64,000 bases of DNA from Clostridia bacterium. GTDB taxonomy: Bacteria > Bacillota > Clostridia > Oscillospirales > CAG-382. The stretch spans positions 1-64,000 of the forward strand of contig JAFYPA010000027.1 of the NCBI GenBank assembly GCA_017560085.1. The letters run 5' to 3'. A program made the translations under genes and the position numbers. Positions 52,260 to 59,468 of this stretch are shown here, piece after piece (the first letter of the stretch is position 1; each line of letters opens with the position of its first letter). The notes beneath the pieces were generated by a model. That model saw only the letters and a list, made by a program, of their open reading frames with translations. It had not been told where the DNA came from and did no database searches.

Positions 52260-53444
52260 TCAGTGGTGGAAGAGTCTCATTCCGGTAAATGCCATAGCCA
52301 TACCGTACTTATCGCAAACCTCAATTACAAGGTCGTCACGGATAGATCCGCCGGGCTCTGCGATATAGGAAACGCCGCTCTTCTTTGCTCTTTCGATGTT
52401 GTCGCCGAAGGGGAAGAATGCATCGGAGCCGAGGGAAATTCCGCTGATACCGTCGAGATATTCTCTGATTTCAGCATCTGTAAGGGGCTCGGGCTGAGTT
52501 GTGAAATATCTCTGCCATACGCCGTCTGCGCATACGTCCTCTTCGTTCTTGTTGATATAGCCGTCGATAACATTGTCTCTGTCTGCTCTTCCGAGTGTAT
52601 CAAGGAAAGGAAGTGCGAGCACCTTGTCGTGCTGTCTGAGCATCCATGTATCAGCCTTTGTACCTGCAAGTCTTGTGCAGTGGATTCTGGACTGCTGACC
52701 TGCACCTACGCCGATTGCCTGTCCGTCGTAAGCGTAGCAAACGGAGTTGGACTGTGTGTACTTAAGAGTAATAAGGGAAATGATAAGGTCACGGATAGCG
52801 GACTCGGGCATTTCCTTGTTAGCTGTTACTATATTGGAGAGGAGCTCCTTGTTGATTACGAAGTTGTTTCTGCCCTGCTCGAAGGTGACACCGAATACCT
52901 GCTTTGTTTCCTGGGGAGCGGGAACATAATCGGGGTCAATCTTAACGATGTTGTAAGCACCCTTCTTCTTTGTCTTGAGGATTTCAAGAGCCTCGTCTGT
53001 GTAACCGGGAGCGATAACGCCGTCGGAAACCTCACGCTTTAAAAGGAGAGCTGTTGTCTTGTCGCAAACATCGGAAAGTGCAACCCAGTCACCGAAGGAG
53101 CACATTCTGTCTGTACCTCTTGCTCTTGCGTAAGCGCAAGCGAGGGGAGATTCGTCAAGACCCTCGATGTCATCTGCGAAAACAGCCTTCTTGAGCTTTT
53201 CGGAAAGAGGAAGACCGATAGCCGCACCTGCGGGAGAAACATGCTTGAAGGAAGCCGCCGCAGGAATACCGAATGCGGTCTTAAGCTCTACAACAAGCTG
53301 ATATGAGTTAAAGGCATCAAGGAAGTTAATATAACCGGGTCTTCCGCAAAGAATTTCAATGGGAAGCTCGCTTCCGTCTGCCATGTAGATTTTGGAAGGC
53401 TTCTGGTTGGGGTTACAGCCGTATTTGAGTTCGAATTCTTTCAT
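52260..53444 (-). CDS. purH: AICAR transformylase (stand-alone PurH C-terminal domain)
   Basis: A 394-residue protein matching only the formyltransferase part of bifunctional PurH: it converts AICAR to FAICAR with 10-formyl-THF (step 9). The catalytic Lys-His pair is in ASFKHVSPAGAA, and LKYTQSNSVCYAYDGQAIGVGAGQQSRIHCTRLAG and DAFFPFGDNIERA are characteristic. The MGS-like IMP cyclohydrolase domain of normal PurH is absent. That activity is encoded separately upstream at 53683 (purO). Ribosome site AAAGGAG. Confidence 0.93.
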   Translation of the reverse strand: MKEFELKYGCNPNQKPSKIYMADGSELPIEILCGRPGYINFLDAFNSYQLVVELKTAFGIPAAASFKHVSPAGAAIGLPLSEKLKKAVFADDIEGLDESPLACAYARARGTDRMCSFGDWVALSDVCDKTTALLLKREVSDGVIAPGYTDEALEILKTKKKGAYNIVKIDPDYVPAPQETKQVFGVTFEQGRNNFVINKELLSNIVTANKEMPESAIRDLIISLITLKYTQSNSVCYAYDGQAIGVGAGQQSRIHCTRLAGTKADTWMLRQHDKVLALPFLDTLGRADRDNVIDGYINKNEEDVCADGVWQRYFTTQPEPLTDAEIREYLDGISGISLGSDAFFPFGDNIERAKKSGVSYIAEPGGSIRDDLVIEVCDKYGMAMAFTGMRLFHH

Positions 53445-53461
53445 TTTTATCTCCTTTTAAT

Positions 53462-53676
53462 AATGCACAATGCAGAATGCACAATGCACAATTGTTGTGA
53501 ATTCACTTCGTGAATTTCCGTTTTATTATATACCCTTCGGGCGTTATGGCAAAATAGCATAATGATTGGCTTTCAGCAACTCATTTCTGCACTTCACAAT
53601 TCAAATCAATGAAGATTCCGAAGAAATCAACATAAGACCACTTGCGGTCTTAATTGTGCATTGTGAATTGTGAATT
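53462..53676. repeat. Element with heptamer arms AATGCAC / GTGCATT-GTGAATT
   Basis: The left arm has four AATGCAC-type units (53462-53489), then AATTCAC-ttc-GTGAATT. The right arm has GTGCATT, GTGAATT, GTGAATT (53656-53676), preceded by a GATTCC-gaa-GAAATC hairpin and a GACC...GGTC hairpin. Read outward, each arm has the order hairpin, link, heptamers, so the element is two tails pointing away from each other. It occupies the purO-purH gap. Confidence 0.82.
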
Positions 53677-53682
53677 TTGCAA

Positions 53683-54402
53683 TCACTGATTCTTGTTAAT
53701 AATTCTCGTTACCGCACTACCATCCTCAAGATTGGTGTATCTTACGTAAAGCGAAATCTTATTCGCCTCGTTGAGGTTTTCCCAGATGTCCTTTGTGAAC
53801 TCGTCGATGTCGTTGGGAACGCTGATTCTTTCGGGCTCGCCCGTGAATGTGGGGATGGGGTTGCCGTCGTGGTTGTAGGTGTGGATGAAATGTCCGAGAC
53901 CGTTCTTTGCAGGGTAGTTGAAGAAGTATCTTGCGCATTCGCTGCCTTCCTCGTCTATGCTCTTGAGAATGGACATCTTATATGTGAAATCAGCACCGCC
54001 GAAGGTAATCATACCGCTGATTCTGGGTGTGAAGTTGGGTGCGTCAGGCTCGAATTCACGGCTCTCGAGGGCTTCCTCAAAGGTCTTGCCGCTCTTGAGA
54101 TATTCGTAAATTGTGTCTGTCTGGTCGCCGTTTGTAACGATAAGCTTTGATGTTGTGTCACGAACTGCGGCGTAGATGATGAGGGAAGGGTCCTCAACCT
54201 TGGATGCGTCAAAGGGCTCGGTGAAAAGGTCGGAGCCTTTCGCTGTGAAAACTCTGTTTCTGGAGTTTTCGCTTCTGCCCATAATGAAGTATGCCGCAAC
54301 CGCATTCTTGCCGTCCGCGCTCTTACCGAGAACAACGCCTCTGCCTACATAGCTGTTACCTGCGATACGCTCGCCCATTGTTTTTACTTCGTAGATGCTC
54401 AT
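53683..54402 (-). CDS. purO: IMP cyclohydrolase, PurO type
   Basis: A 239-residue protein of the archaeal-type IMP cyclohydrolase family (NTN-hydrolase-like fold), which closes the purine ring of FAICAR to give IMP (step 10). Typical regions are GNSYVGRGVVLGKSADGKNAVAAYFIMGRSENSRNRVF at the N-terminus, then FTPRISGMI and GHFIHTYNHDGNPIP. It replaces the missing cyclohydrolase domain of PurH. It sits directly before purH in the operon, with AAAAGGAGG as ribosome site and an ACACGGA/TCCGTGT hairpin just upstream. Confidence 0.88.
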   Translation of the reverse strand: MSIYEVKTMGERIAGNSYVGRGVVLGKSADGKNAVAAYFIMGRSENSRNRVFTAKGSDLFTEPFDASKVEDPSLIIYAAVRDTTSKLIVTNGDQTDTIYEYLKSGKTFEEALESREFEPDAPNFTPRISGMITFGGADFTYKMSILKSIDEEGSECARYFFNYPAKNGLGHFIHTYNHDGNPIPTFTGEPERISVPNDIDEFTKDIWENLNEANKISLYVRYTNLEDGSAVTRIINKNQ

Positions 54403-54473
54403 TTTATTTCCTCCTTTTTACACGGACCGACTCCGTGTGTGTCTCCTTTTTATTGCTTTTATTGATTTGCTTT

Positions 54474-55055
54474 TTATATCGCAATTCTTGTGCGGGATTT
54501 TCTTTCTTTTGCCTCGATAAGTCTTACGACATGCGGTCTGTTGAATCTCTGCAGAGCTATAAACTGCGCATCAAACAGCATTGCCACAGCCGAGGACACC
54601 AGAAAAATCGGGAAAGCTCCCCACAGAAGTGAGAAGAATATTGCACTCACCGATATTATTTCGTTGACCCAGTGGTCAACCTCAACCTTTGCCATCGTAT
54701 TCGCTATGTCGTCAAGCGTGTTCTTTGACATCAGAAATTCGTCCGGTCTGAATGTCAGCACCTTGTCCCGCCACAGCCGTACACGAAGAAGCGAATAGAG
54801 TCGTTTTTCGAATTTCAGTGGTCTGAAAAATGCGGATTTGTAGCTTATTTTCCATAGCTTGTTGACCTCGCCCATAAGAATTCTCATTCCGAAGTGGTAC
54901 AGAATCATAAAGGATACGATTCCCGTCCACCTGACAATTCCGCTGTCCGTGATTCCGCCGTAGTATAAAGCAAGCATCACGGCGGAAAGCAGAGTCATAA
55001 CGGCAATCGAGGTATACATAAACACCGCAGGACCGCTGAGCTTTGTATTTTTCAT
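54474..55055 (-). CDS. CrtO-like (glycosyl-diaponeurosporenoate acyltransferase family) membrane protein
   Basis: A 193-residue membrane protein with about four hydrophobic segments. The C-terminal half resembles the small Bacillota family named after CrtO acyltransferase: a hydrophilic middle (KSAFFRPLKFEKRLYSLLRVR, RLWRDKVLTF), then KVEVDHWVNEIISVSAIFF and the QRFNRPHVVRLIE ending. The His-Trp and QR-x-NR-x-(x)-R patterns are the shared part. The real substrate is unknown; no carotenoid genes are present. The start ATG lies one base after the purN stop (TAA-A-ATG), so translation is coupled. Confidence 0.6.
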   Translation of the reverse strand: MKNTKLSGPAVFMYTSIAVMTLLSAVMLALYYGGITDSGIVRWTGIVSFMILYHFGMRILMGEVNKLWKISYKSAFFRPLKFEKRLYSLLRVRLWRDKVLTFRPDEFLMSKNTLDDIANTMAKVEVDHWVNEIISVSAIFFSLLWGAFPIFLVSSAVAMLFDAQFIALQRFNRPHVVRLIEAKERKSRTRIAI

Positions 55056-55056
55056 T

Positions 55057-55665
55057 TTATTTTTTGGAAGCGATATCAAAAGCTACCTTTTCGCAAGCAA
55101 GGGGCATAATTTCCCATTCCGCCTGCTCCATAACACGCTTCTGAAGAATTTCGGGCGTGTCGCCGTCCTCTATGTAAACCGCCTTCTGCATAATAATTCT
55201 TCCGCCGTCGGGAATTTCGTTTACAAAGTGCACAGTAGCACCTGTAACCTTAACACCGTAGGAAAGAGCCGCCTCGTGAACACGGAGTCCGTAGAAGCCC
55301 GCTCCGCAGAATGAGGGGATAAGTGACGGATGGATATTGATAATTCTTTCGGGATACTTATCGGTAAACTCTTTTCCGAGAATACACATAAAGCCCGCAA
55401 GAACGATAAGCTCCGTGCCGTTTTCTTCAAGAAGCTTGAGCAATGCATTATCGAAATCCTTCTTATCGGCAAATGCCTTTCTCTCACAGACCGCAGTCTT
55501 GATTCCCGCTTTTTCGGCACGCTCAAGTGCGAAAACCCCGGGCTTTGAGGAAATCACGAGAGAAATTTTACCGCTCTTGATTATTCCGCTTTTTTCGGCA
55601 TCAATAAGTGCCTGAAGATTTGTTCCACCGCCCGAAACGAGGACGGCAATATTTGTTGGGGTCAT
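55057..55665 (-). CDS. purN: Phosphoribosylglycinamide formyltransferase
   Basis: A 202-residue folate-dependent GAR transformylase (step 3). NIAVLVSGGGTNLQALIDA is the phosphate-binding start, VLAGFMCILG and NIHPSLIPSF hold the catalytic Asn-His, and VHFVNEIPDGGRIIMQ carries the catalytic Asp (here in DGGRI instead of DTGPI). The ATG at 55665 has GAAAGGAA upstream; an in-frame start 18 codons earlier lacks support. It uses the 10-formyl-THF that Fhs can supply. Confidence 0.95.
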   Translation of the reverse strand: MTPTNIAVLVSGGGTNLQALIDAEKSGIIKSGKISLVISSKPGVFALERAEKAGIKTAVCERKAFADKKDFDNALLKLLEENGTELIVLAGFMCILGKEFTDKYPERIINIHPSLIPSFCGAGFYGLRVHEAALSYGVKVTGATVHFVNEIPDGGRIIMQKAVYIEDGDTPEILQKRVMEQAEWEIMPLACEKVAFDIASKK

Positions 55666-55730
55666 AGTTTGGTTCCTTTCGGAGCATTGTGCGAAAACCG
55701 AACGGAGAACACGAAACAAATTCGGGGCTC

Positions 55731-55751
55731 GGAATTCGGAATTCGGAATTT
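55731..55751. repeat. Heptamer array GGAATTC
   Basis: GGAATTC, GGAATTC, GGAATTT in exact 7-nt phase, six bases from the purM stop codon, in the purM-purN gap. On the minus strand the unit reads GAATTCC, close to the AATTCCG unit at 20.5 kb. Confidence 0.75.
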
Positions 55752-55757
55752 AAAAAT

Positions 55758-56798
55758 TTAGATAAGTCTGATCTTTTCGTCAGCCTTTTCAATCTCACCG
55801 ATGATATAAGCATCCTCGCCCGCAGCCTTAAGTGTAGCAAGAGCCTTGTCAGCCTCGTCCTTGCCTACAACAACGCTCATACCAACGCCCATGTTGTATG
55901 TATTGAACATATCTCTTTCGGGAATGTTGCCTGTCTTTGCGAGAAGGTCGAAGATGGGGAGAACCTTAACCGCGCTCTTTTCGATCTTTGCACCGAAGCC
56001 GTCGGGAATGGATCTCGGAATATTTTCGTAGAAGCCGCCGCCCGTGATGTGGGAAACTGCCTTAACGGTTACGTTATCAAAGAGAGAAAGCATAGGCTTT
56101 ACATAAATTCTTGTAGGTGTAAGAAGTGTTTCGCCGATGGAAGCACCGCCGAGGAATTCGCAGGGCTTTGTGATGTCGTTCTTTTCAACGTCGAATACCT
56201 TACGAACAAGAGAGAAGCCGTTGGAGTGAACACCGCTGGAGGGAAGTGCGATTACAATGTCGCCTGCCTGCATCTTCTTGTTGTCAAGAATCTTGGACTT
56301 ATCAACAACACCTACGGAGAAGCCCGCAAGGTCGTATTCGTCGATGGGATAGAAGCCGGGCATTTCTGCTGTTTCACCGCCGATAAGAGCCGCACCTGAC
56401 TGTACACAGCCTTCGGAAACGCCCTTAACGATATCGGCAATCTTTTCGGGGTAGTTCTTACCGCAAGCGATATAGTCAAGGAAGAAGAGAGGCTTTGCGC
56501 CGCAGCAGATGATGTCGTTTACACACATAGCAACGCAGTCGATACCAACTGTGTCGTGCTTGTCGAGAATGAACGCAATCTTAAGCTTTGTACCAACGCC
56601 GTCTGTACCGGAAACGAGAACGGGCTTTGTGATGCCTGTCATATCAAGCTCGAAGAGACCTCCGAAGCCGCCGATGTCATCAACGCAACCCTTTGTGATT
56701 GTCTTTGCGATGTGAGCCTTCATAAGCTCAACTGCCTTATAACCTGCTGTAATATCTACGCCTGCACTTGCGTAGCTTTCGGACTTTGAGTTAATCAT
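55758..56798 (-). CDS. purM: Phosphoribosylformylglycinamidine cyclo-ligase
   Basis: A 346-residue AIR synthase closing the imidazole ring (step 5). [20 protein letters not shown] is the N-terminal ATP region, [15 protein letters not shown] the signature loop, [22 protein letters not shown] the core, and [14 protein letters not shown] and [15 protein letters not shown] follow. Standard length. AAAGGAA precedes the ATG. It lies between purF and purN. Confidence 0.98.
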   Translation of the reverse strand: MINSKSESYASAGVDITAGYKAVELMKAHIAKTITKGCVDDIGGFGGLFELDMTGITKPVLVSGTDGVGTKLKIAFILDKHDTVGIDCVAMCVNDIICCGAKPLFFLDYIACGKNYPEKIADIVKGVSEGCVQSGAALIGGETAEMPGFYPIDEYDLAGFSVGVVDKSKILDNKKMQAGDIVIALPSSGVHSNGFSLVRKVFDVEKNDITKPCEFLGGASIGETLLTPTRIYVKPMLSLFDNVTVKAVSHITGGGFYENIPRSIPDGFGAKIEKSAVKVLPIFDLLAKTGNIPERDMFNTYNMGVGMSVVVGKDEADKALATLKAAGEDAYIIGEIEKADEKIRLI

Positions 56799-56850
56799 GG
56801 TAATAAATTCCTTTCGTTTTATGATATATTCAACCGAACTGCGCTATGGG

Positions 56851-56901
56851 AATGCATAATGCATAATGCATTGGAATAAATTTGCTCCGCAAATTTATTC
56901 C
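56851..56901. repeat. Heptamer array AATGCAT with 13-bp hairpin at the purF stop
   Basis: AATGCAT three times (56851-56871), then a perfect 13-bp stem GGAATAAATTTGC-tcc-GCAAATTTATTCC (56873-56901) whose distal arm covers the last purF codons and stop. On the coding strand the order is hairpin then ATGCATT units, as at other loci. Confidence 0.82.
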
Positions 56902-58322
56902 TTCCCGCTCCAGCAATAGGTGCAAAGCTTGCACGGCTCAATGCCGATTGCCTTTACGATGCCCTCGAGGCTCTGGAATTCGAGGGAAGCAAAGTGGAAT
57001 TTGTCGCTTATGGTTTTACGCATCTTCTGACCGCGCTCGGTTGTGGCGTCGCTGTATTCGTCAAGGTGCTTAAAGCCCTCCTCACCCTCGAGCTCCATTA
57101 TGGTGGCTCTGGTTATAAGCTCCATTTCACTTCTTGCGCTTGTGAAGTTAAGGTACTTACAGCCGTACATTATGGGAGGACACGCAGAACGCATATGAAC
57201 GGATTTTGCTCCGTGGTCGTAGAGGAATTCCACCGTTTCGCGAAGCTGTGTTCCGCGGACAATCGAGTCATCCACAAAGAGAAGATTCTTGCCCTTGATA
57301 AGCTCGTGCACGGGAATCTGCTTCATTTTTGCGATTCTGTTTCTCTCACGCTGATTTGACGGCATAAAGCTTCTGGGCCAGGTTGGAGTATACTTGATAA
57401 ACGGTCTTGCGAAATGCTTGTGGCTGCTGTTTGCATAGCCTATGGCGTGGGGTGTACCCGAATCGGGAATACCGCCGACATAGTCAACATCATCAATTGT
57501 TCCCTGCTGCATATCGAAGTCTGCCATAATAGCACCGTTTCTGTAACGCATTACCTCGACATTCACGCCTTCGTATGATGATGTGGAATATCCGTAATAG
57601 CTCCAGAGGAAGGAGCATATCTTCATCTCCTTGCCGGGCTCCTTAAGAACGGTAACGCCCTCGGGGGAAAGCTCAACTATCTCGCCGGGACCAAGCTCAC
57701 GCAAATCCTCATAACCAAGCTTCTGATAAGCAAAGGACTCAAAGGAAACGCAGTAGCCGTCGGAAAGCTCTGACTTACCGAGTGCTATCGGAAGTCTTCC
57801 GAGCTTATCTCTTGCGGCGATAAGGTTTCCGCCCTCCTTGAGGATAAGAATGGAAGCCGTACCGTCGATAACATCCTGAGCGAAGGTGATGCCCTCTGCA
57901 AAGGTGCTCTTCTGATTTATAAGCGCCGCAACGAGCTCGGTACTGTTTATCTTACCGCCTGTCATAGCGGTAAAGTGTCCGCCGCCGTCAAGATACTTTT
58001 CTATAAGCTCCTCGGAGTTGTTTATTCTGCCGATGATGCATATTGCGTACTTGCATATCCTTGAACGGATAAGAAGGGGCTGAGGGTCTGTATCGCTGAT
58101 ACAGCCGATAGCGCCGTGTCCGCTCATTTCGTCGAATACATCCTCGAATTTCGTTCTGAAGGGAGAGTTCTGGATGTTGTGAATCTCTCTCTGAAGTCCC
58201 ACCTCGTCATTGTACGCCGCAAGACCGCCCCTGCGGGTGCCGAGATGAGAGTGATAGTCCGTGCCGAAGAAAACGTCCGACATTACGTCACGCTTTGCGA
58301 CAGCACCAAAAAAACCGCCCAT
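56895..58322 (-). CDS. purF: Amidophosphoribosyltransferase-like protein lacking the N-terminal cysteine
   Basis: A 475-residue protein with a class II glutaminase-like N-domain and a PRTase C-domain. The PRPP loop LLFVDDSIVRGTQLRETVE is intact, so phosphoribosylamine formation is plausible. The N-terminus is MGGFFGAVAK, where active PurF has Met-Cys-Gly and the exposed Cys is the nucleophile; here it is Gly, so Gln hydrolysis should be lost. No alternative start yields an N-terminal Cys. From memory the same MGGFFG start occurs in some Bacteroidota and Clostridia PurF-like proteins. It may use free ammonia or have another role, but it stands at the normal purF place between purE and purM. 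Confidence 0.85.
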   Translation of the reverse strand: MGGFFGAVAKRDVMSDVFFGTDYHSHLGTRRGGLAAYNDEVGLQREIHNIQNSPFRTKFEDVFDEMSGHGAIGCISDTDPQPLLIRSRICKYAICIIGRINNSEELIEKYLDGGGHFTAMTGGKINSTELVAALINQKSTFAEGITFAQDVIDGTASILILKEGGNLIAARDKLGRLPIALGKSELSDGYCVSFESFAYQKLGYEDLRELGPGEIVELSPEGVTVLKEPGKEMKICSFLWSYYGYSTSSYEGVNVEVMRYRNGAIMADFDMQQGTIDDVDYVGGIPDSGTPHAIGYANSSHKHFARPFIKYTPTWPRSFMPSNQRERNRIAKMKQIPVHELIKGKNLLFVDDSIVRGTQLRETVEFLYDHGAKSVHMRSACPPIMYGCKYLNFTSARSEMELITRATIMELEGEEGFKHLDEYSDATTERGQKMRKTISDKFHFASLEFQSLEGIVKAIGIEPCKLCTYCWSGKE

Positions 58323-58365
58323 AAATACCTCTTTAAAATTAATTCAAGCGTTTATAAAAGCAAGA

Positions 58366-58860
58366 TTACTTGTTGTACTTTTCCTCAACAGCCGCATTCT
58401 TTGCAAGAACACCCTCGGAATTCTTTGCTCTTGCATCGTCAAGCTTCTTTGCAAGCTCGGCGTCGCTTGTAGCGATAATCTGAGCCGCAAGGTGAGCGGC
58501 ATTTGCCGCACCGTCAACGGCAACGGTTGCAACGGGAATACCCGAAGGCATCTGAACTGTGGAAAGGAGTGCATCAAGACCGCCGAATGCCGCACTCTTT
58601 ACGGGAATGCCGATAACGGGAAGTGTTGTATTAGCCGCAATCGCACCTGCGAGATGTGCCGCCATACCTGCCGCCGCAATAATCGCACCGAAGCCGTTCT
58701 TTCTTGCGTTCACGGAAAAATCACGGGCTTCAACGGGAGTTCTGTGTGCGGAATAAACGTGTACCTCATAAGGAATACCGTATTCCTCGAGAACCTTGAT
58801 TCCCTTCTCAACAACGGGAAGATCGCTGTCGCTTCCCATGATAATGCCAACCTTTAACAT
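58366..58860 (-). CDS. purE: N5-carboxyaminoimidazole ribonucleotide mutase (PurE class I)
   Basis: A 164-residue enzyme of the octameric PurE family (step 6). VGIIMGSDSDLPVVEKG (GSDSD, 9-13), VYSAHRTP (catalytic His), GFGAIIAAAGMAAHLAG and LPVIGIPV are all present. It is the first structural gene of the operon, about 400 nt downstream of the promoter and after the riboswitch terminator. AAAGGAG precedes the ATG. purK, purC and purB are not in this window. Confidence 0.97.
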   Translation of the reverse strand: MLKVGIIMGSDSDLPVVEKGIKVLEEYGIPYEVHVYSAHRTPVEARDFSVNARKNGFGAIIAAAGMAAHLAGAIAANTTLPVIGIPVKSAAFGGLDALLSTVQMPSGIPVATVAVDGAANAAHLAAQIIATSDAELAKKLDDARAKNSEGVLAKNAAVEEKYNK

Positions 58861-58895
58861 AGTGCGTCTCCTTTCAATTTAGACAGTTGAAACGA

Positions 58896-59108
58896 AATGC
58901 ATAATGCATAATGCATAATGCATAATCATTGTTAATTCACTTCGTGAATTTTCATTTTTATTTAAAAATATTTTATCGTAATTTTTACCTTGATTCGGTA
59001 AGCGAGCAGAGGTTGTAGTACAACCAATCCCTCTCCGTGTCAGCGAAAGCACCTGCCACTCGCACCGCCCCATTTCGATTATGCATTATGCATTATGCAT
59101 TATGCATT
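58896..59108. repeat. Element with 32-bp inverted heptamer arms (AATGCAT)4 / (ATGCATT)4
   Basis: The left arm has AATGCAT four times plus AATC (58896-58927). The right arm has GATT plus ATGCATT four times (59077-59108), a perfect 32-bp inverted repeat. Inside are AATTCAC-ttc-GTGAATT, a GGTTGTAGTACAACC hairpin and a CCCTCTCC-type remnant. It lies in the 608-bp gene-free stretch between purE and the next gene, within the transcribed leader, between the riboswitch terminator and purE. No open reading frame is credible here. Confidence 0.85.
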
Positions 59109-59110
59109 AT

Positions 59111-59148
59111 AAAAAAGCGCAGTTCTGCCCATAGAAAAACAGAACTGC
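59111..59148 (-). terminator. Riboswitch-controlled terminator before purE
   Basis: On the minus strand GCAGTTCTG...CAGAACTGC (arms 59119-59127 and 59140-59148) is followed by GCTTTTTT. The upstream arm overlaps the last bases of the ZTP aptamer (CTGGGCAG), so aptamer folding and terminator folding compete. Confidence 0.85.
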
Positions 59149-59250
59149 CCAGACGGTCGGCGAAACCGGTGGCTCAGCTTGTTGCAAGGCAGCACCGTTG
59201 TATGCACCCGTTCCCTCGCGGTAATCCGCATCTCCGTCAGTTGCGGGCGC
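59145..59250 (-). ncRNA. ZTP (pfl) riboswitch controlling the purine operon
   Basis: Read on the minus strand, the 5' half has CCCGCAACTGACGGA, a small hairpin GCGG-atta-CCGC, then GAGGGAACGGG, which pairs back to CCCG. After a linker the 3' half reads GCCGACCGTCTGGGCAG. These are the two conserved halves of the ZTP/ZMP riboswitch, whose 3' half is typically CCGCCUGGGCA. ZTP (and ZMP, that is AICAR) build up when 10-formyl-THF is short. Ligand binding should stabilise the 3' half, block the overlapping terminator and turn on purE to purL. The assignment rests on motif memory, not a covariance search. Confidence 0.85.
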
Positions 59251-59276
59251 ATTTATTCAATATTACTACAAATATT

Positions 59277-59305
59277 ATTATACCATAATCCTTAATTTAT
59301 GTCAA
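59277..59305 (-). promoter_or_regulatory. Sigma-A promoter of the purine operon
   Basis: TTGACA (59300-59305) and TATAAT (59277-59282) on the minus strand, 17-bp spacer. Transcription would start near 59270, about 20 nt before the aptamer. Confidence 0.9.
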
Positions 59306-59397
59306 GGGGATTTTTGGAATTTGACCTTTTCAAAATGTAGAAAATAACGCCGTTTTTCCGCTACTCCTCGGCGTAATGCACATCAGAACGGAAAACA

Positions 59398-59436
59398 AAA
59401 GGAATTCCCTCCGAATCCGTGAGAATCCGAAGGGAA
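59398..59436 (-). terminator. Intrinsic terminator of the large SLH/beta-helix gene
   Basis: On the minus strand TTCCCTTCGGATTC pairs imperfectly with GGATTCGGAGGGAA, followed by TTCCTTTTGTTTT. Confidence 0.75.
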
Positions 59437-59468
59437 AGCCTTATTTTATACGATGATATTTTGCCGTA

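Noticed and set aside
54420-54438. Regulatory hairpin ACACGGA/TCCGTGT before purO as a terminator
   Set aside because: On the coding strand it is followed by AAAAAGGAGG, not by a T-run, so it cannot terminate; it may only influence ribosome access.
58896-59108. Insertion sequence between purE and the riboswitch
   Set aside because: Inverted arms exist but there is no transposase frame; at most a non-autonomous element.
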